This document shows, piece after piece, positions 15,210 through 16,457 of a stretch of 16,457 nucleotides of DNA (the first letter of the stretch is position 1; every line of letters begins with the position of its first letter). This DNA is from Armatimonadota bacterium. Lineage in GTDB: Bacteria; Armatimonadota; JAAZEB01. The notes under the pieces are model-generated. The model did not search any database. It was not told the DNA's origin and was given only the letters and a program-made list of their open reading frames with translations. The position numbers were made by a program, and so were the translations under genes. The stretch covers positions 1 through 16,457 of the forward strand of contig DUUU01000373.1 of assembly GCA_012841485.1 (NCBI GenBank), given 5' to 3'.

Positions 15210-15454
15210 GGGGACGATTGCGGCGGCGGTACCGCGGACGAGGGTGACGGGCGTGGAAGGGTGGGGTGCGAGCACCCTGGGTGAAGTCATCTGGCCCCTT
15301 TGAGGCCGGGGCATGGTCGGTGCGAGGCTCTTTCGCAGGATGGCAAAGCATTCCGGCATTGTGGCCCAGGGCGCCCGAACGATGGAGGCGCGGGTTGGCA
15401 ATGCGGCCGGGCGGTGATCGCGCGGGTTGCCCCGTTATTATTGCGTCTGGCTGG
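15210..15454. other. intergenic region upstream of gmk and corA
   Basis: About 245 bases lie between the divergent promoters of corA and gmk. They contain only short local hairpins, such as GGGTG/CACCC with loop CGAG (15264-15277), and no recognisable tRNA, RNase P, 6S RNA or riboswitch motif. The open frames crossing it on both strands are upstream extensions of corA and gmk without start signals. Confidence 0.4.
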
Positions 15455-15483
15455 TTGACCCCTGACCCGGATTGTGCTAGAAT
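15455..15483 (+). promoter_or_regulatory. sigma70 promoter of gmk with extended -10
   Basis: TTGACC (15455-15460) and TAGAAT (15478-15483) are 17 bases apart, with TG at 15475-15476 giving an extended -10 (TGCTAGAAT). The start site would be near 15490, leaving a leader of about 58 nt before GTG 15548. Confidence 0.8.
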
Positions 15484-15547
15484 ACGCCCGGATGAAGGGC
15501 AGGTCGCGCCGATCAGGATGCGAGATCGGGATGAGGAGGAGACCGCA

Positions 15548-16183
15548 GTGAGCCGTCGGGGAACCGTGTTCGTACTATCCGCTCCTTCCGGAGCAGGGAA
15601 GAGCACGGTCACGCAGGGTGTCCTCGAGCGATTGCCCCGAGTGCGGCGCTGCATTACCGTCACCACGCGCGCTCCGGCGGTAGGCGAAGTGGACGCCGTC
15701 GATTACTTCTTTCGCACCCCCGAGGAGTTCCGGCATCTCGAGAGGCAGGGCGAGCTGCTGGAGTCTGCCCGGGTGCATGGCCACCATTACGGCACGCCGC
15801 GATGGTGGGTCGAGGAGCAGATCGCCCAGGGCACCGACATCCTGTTGGTGATCGATGTGCAGGGCGCGCGCGCTGTGCGGGCGCAGCTAGAGCGAGTGGT
15901 CGGCATCTTCCTTGCGCCGCCGTCGCTGCCAGAGCTCGAACGACGCCTGCGGACGCGGGCCAGGGACCCAGAGGCCGCAATCAAGACGCGCCTGGCAAAC
16001 GCGATCACCGAGCTCCAGGCGATTCCAGAATACGACTACCTGGTGATCAACGACGACCTCGAGTGCGCCGTCGCCGAGATTGTTGCAATCATCACCGCGG
16101 AGACCCTGCGCATCCCCCCTGGTCCGGCCGCCCAGGAGATGGTGAAGTCGCTCCTCCGCGGAGACGATGCCCCAGGAGAATGA
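15548..16183 (+). CDS. gmk: guanylate kinase
   Basis: Guanylate kinase converts GMP and ATP to GDP and ADP in the cytoplasm, the essential step to GTP and dGTP. The start is GTG 15548, 7 nt after GAGGAGGA; an in-frame ATG at 15518 has no such site. The 211-residue product has the usual family length. The P-loop is SAPSGAGKST (11-20), followed by the GMP-binding segment TVTTRAPAVGEVDAVDYFF (37-55), with Arg41 and the VDYFF motif. The ILLVIDVQGA strand (98-107) corresponds to the family's LEIDVQGA. FLAPPSLPELERRLRTR is the lid and adenine region, and YDYLVINDDLECA (162-174) is the conserved C-terminal NDD motif. It has its own promoter (15455-15483), and metK follows on the same strand with no evident terminator. 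Confidence 0.97.
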   Translation: MSRRGTVFVLSAPSGAGKSTVTQGVLERLPRVRRCITVTTRAPAVGEVDAVDYFFRTPEEFRHLERQGELLESARVHGHHYGTPRWWVEEQIAQGTDILLVIDVQGARAVRAQLERVVGIFLAPPSLPELERRLRTRARDPEAAIKTRLANAITELQAIPEYDYLVINDDLECAVAEIVAIITAETLRIPPGPAAQEMVKSLLRGDDAPGE

Positions 16184-16344
16184 TGCACCGCAGTGTCTGG
16201 CCTCGGCTCACCGCGCCATGACTGCCCGCCCGCGCGGTGGGGCCGGCCGCCGCGGAAAAGCATCGCGAGACCGCGGTCGATCGCACATACGGCAAGGGGA
16301 GTGAGTGGGAGCGCGTCGCGCGCTGTGACTCCAGGGAGGACGAC
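16184..16344 (+). other. gmk-metK spacer with a hairpin just before the metK binding site
   Basis: These 161 GC-rich bases contain no gene. GCGCG (16311-16315) pairs with CGCGC (16319-16323) in a tight hairpin 10 nt before the AGGGAGGA of metK, and GACCGCGGTC (16269-16278) is a perfect palindrome. No SAM riboswitch pattern is recognisable, and no clear promoter or T-rich terminator is seen, so metK may be co-transcribed with gmk. Confidence 0.35.
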
Positions 16345-16457
16345 TTGAGCAACAGGTTTCTTTTTACCTCAGAATCCGTAACCGAGGGCCATCCCGATAA
16401 GATGGCGGATCAGATCTCGGACGCGGTGTTGGATGCTATTCTGGCCCAGGACCCCTA
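16345..16457 (+). CDS. metK: S-adenosylmethionine synthase, 5' part only
   Basis: Thirty-seven codons are present before the window ends. The start is TTG 16345, directly preceded by AGGGAGGA (16333-16340). The encoded N-terminus contains [20 protein letters not shown] (residues 7-26), the strongly conserved MetK signature in which GHPDK contributes ATP- and methionine-binding residues. The enzyme makes S-adenosylmethionine from methionine and ATP in the cytoplasm. The remaining about 350-370 residues lie outside the window. Confidence 0.96.
   Translation, partial: MSNRFLFTSESVTEGHPDKMADQISDAVLDAILAQDP

Noticed and set aside
15266..15547. N-terminal extension of guanylate kinase of up to 94 codons
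   Set aside because: It would span the gmk promoter, lacks a ribosome binding site, and exceeds the family's length.
16184..16344. SAM riboswitch before metK
   Set aside because: None of the conserved SAM-I or SAM-II core segments are seen; only a short GC hairpin is present.

Overview
The window is a GC-rich bacterial chromosomal segment that looks like ordinary core and accessory chromosome. I see no rRNA, tRNA, CRISPR array, transposase or phage structural gene. Genes are densely packed on both strands, Shine-Dalgarno sequences are strong, and non-ATG starts are frequent (GTG or TTG for at least five genes). The mix of a SpoIIE-type phosphatase, PRC-barrel protein, two multi-pass GT-C-like membrane proteins (one YfhO family), a secreted GHL10-type glycoside-hydrolase-like protein and housekeeping gmk and metK would fit an uncultured Armatimonadota, Chloroflexota or related lineage. 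That placement is inference from gene style only.

Layout. Positions 122-2209 (+) hold a tight three-gene run: a 63-aa acidic protein, a double PRC-barrel protein and an RsbU-like PP2C phosphatase, probably a stress or partner-switching signalling unit. Positions 2348-3307 (+) encode a Gfo/Idh/MocA oxidoreductase, closed by a branched, T-ending hairpin (3346-3411). Positions 3652-7637 (+) encode two large polytopic membrane proteins overlapping by ATGA, both with features of membrane glycosyltransferases acting on envelope glycans. Positions 7606-8144 (-) form a compact monocistronic unit: a TATAAT promoter with three GATTAGA-type boxes, a 118-aa protein I do not recognise, and an intrinsic terminator that lies inside the 3' end of the opposing yfhO-like gene.

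Positions 8409-10541 (+) encode an exported GHL10-like protein with an extra C-terminal amidotransferase-fold-like domain. It converges, with a single base between the stops, on a membrane-anchored protein of unknown function (10543-11211, -). Positions 11417-12793 (+) hold a 69-aa PLDc_N-type membrane peptide and a site-2-protease-like M50 metalloprotease with CBS domains. Positions 12932-15120 (-) form a corA then M20-amidohydrolase operon driven by a near-consensus sigma70 promoter. Positions 15455-16457 (+) contain gmk with its own extended -10 promoter, then the first 37 codons of metK, cut by the window end.

The most interesting stretch is 7606-8144, the small self-contained transcription unit with repeated operator-like boxes. 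The other points are the phosphatase/PRC-barrel triad and the domain combination in the GHL10 protein. No large undescribed defence or biosynthetic system is visible.
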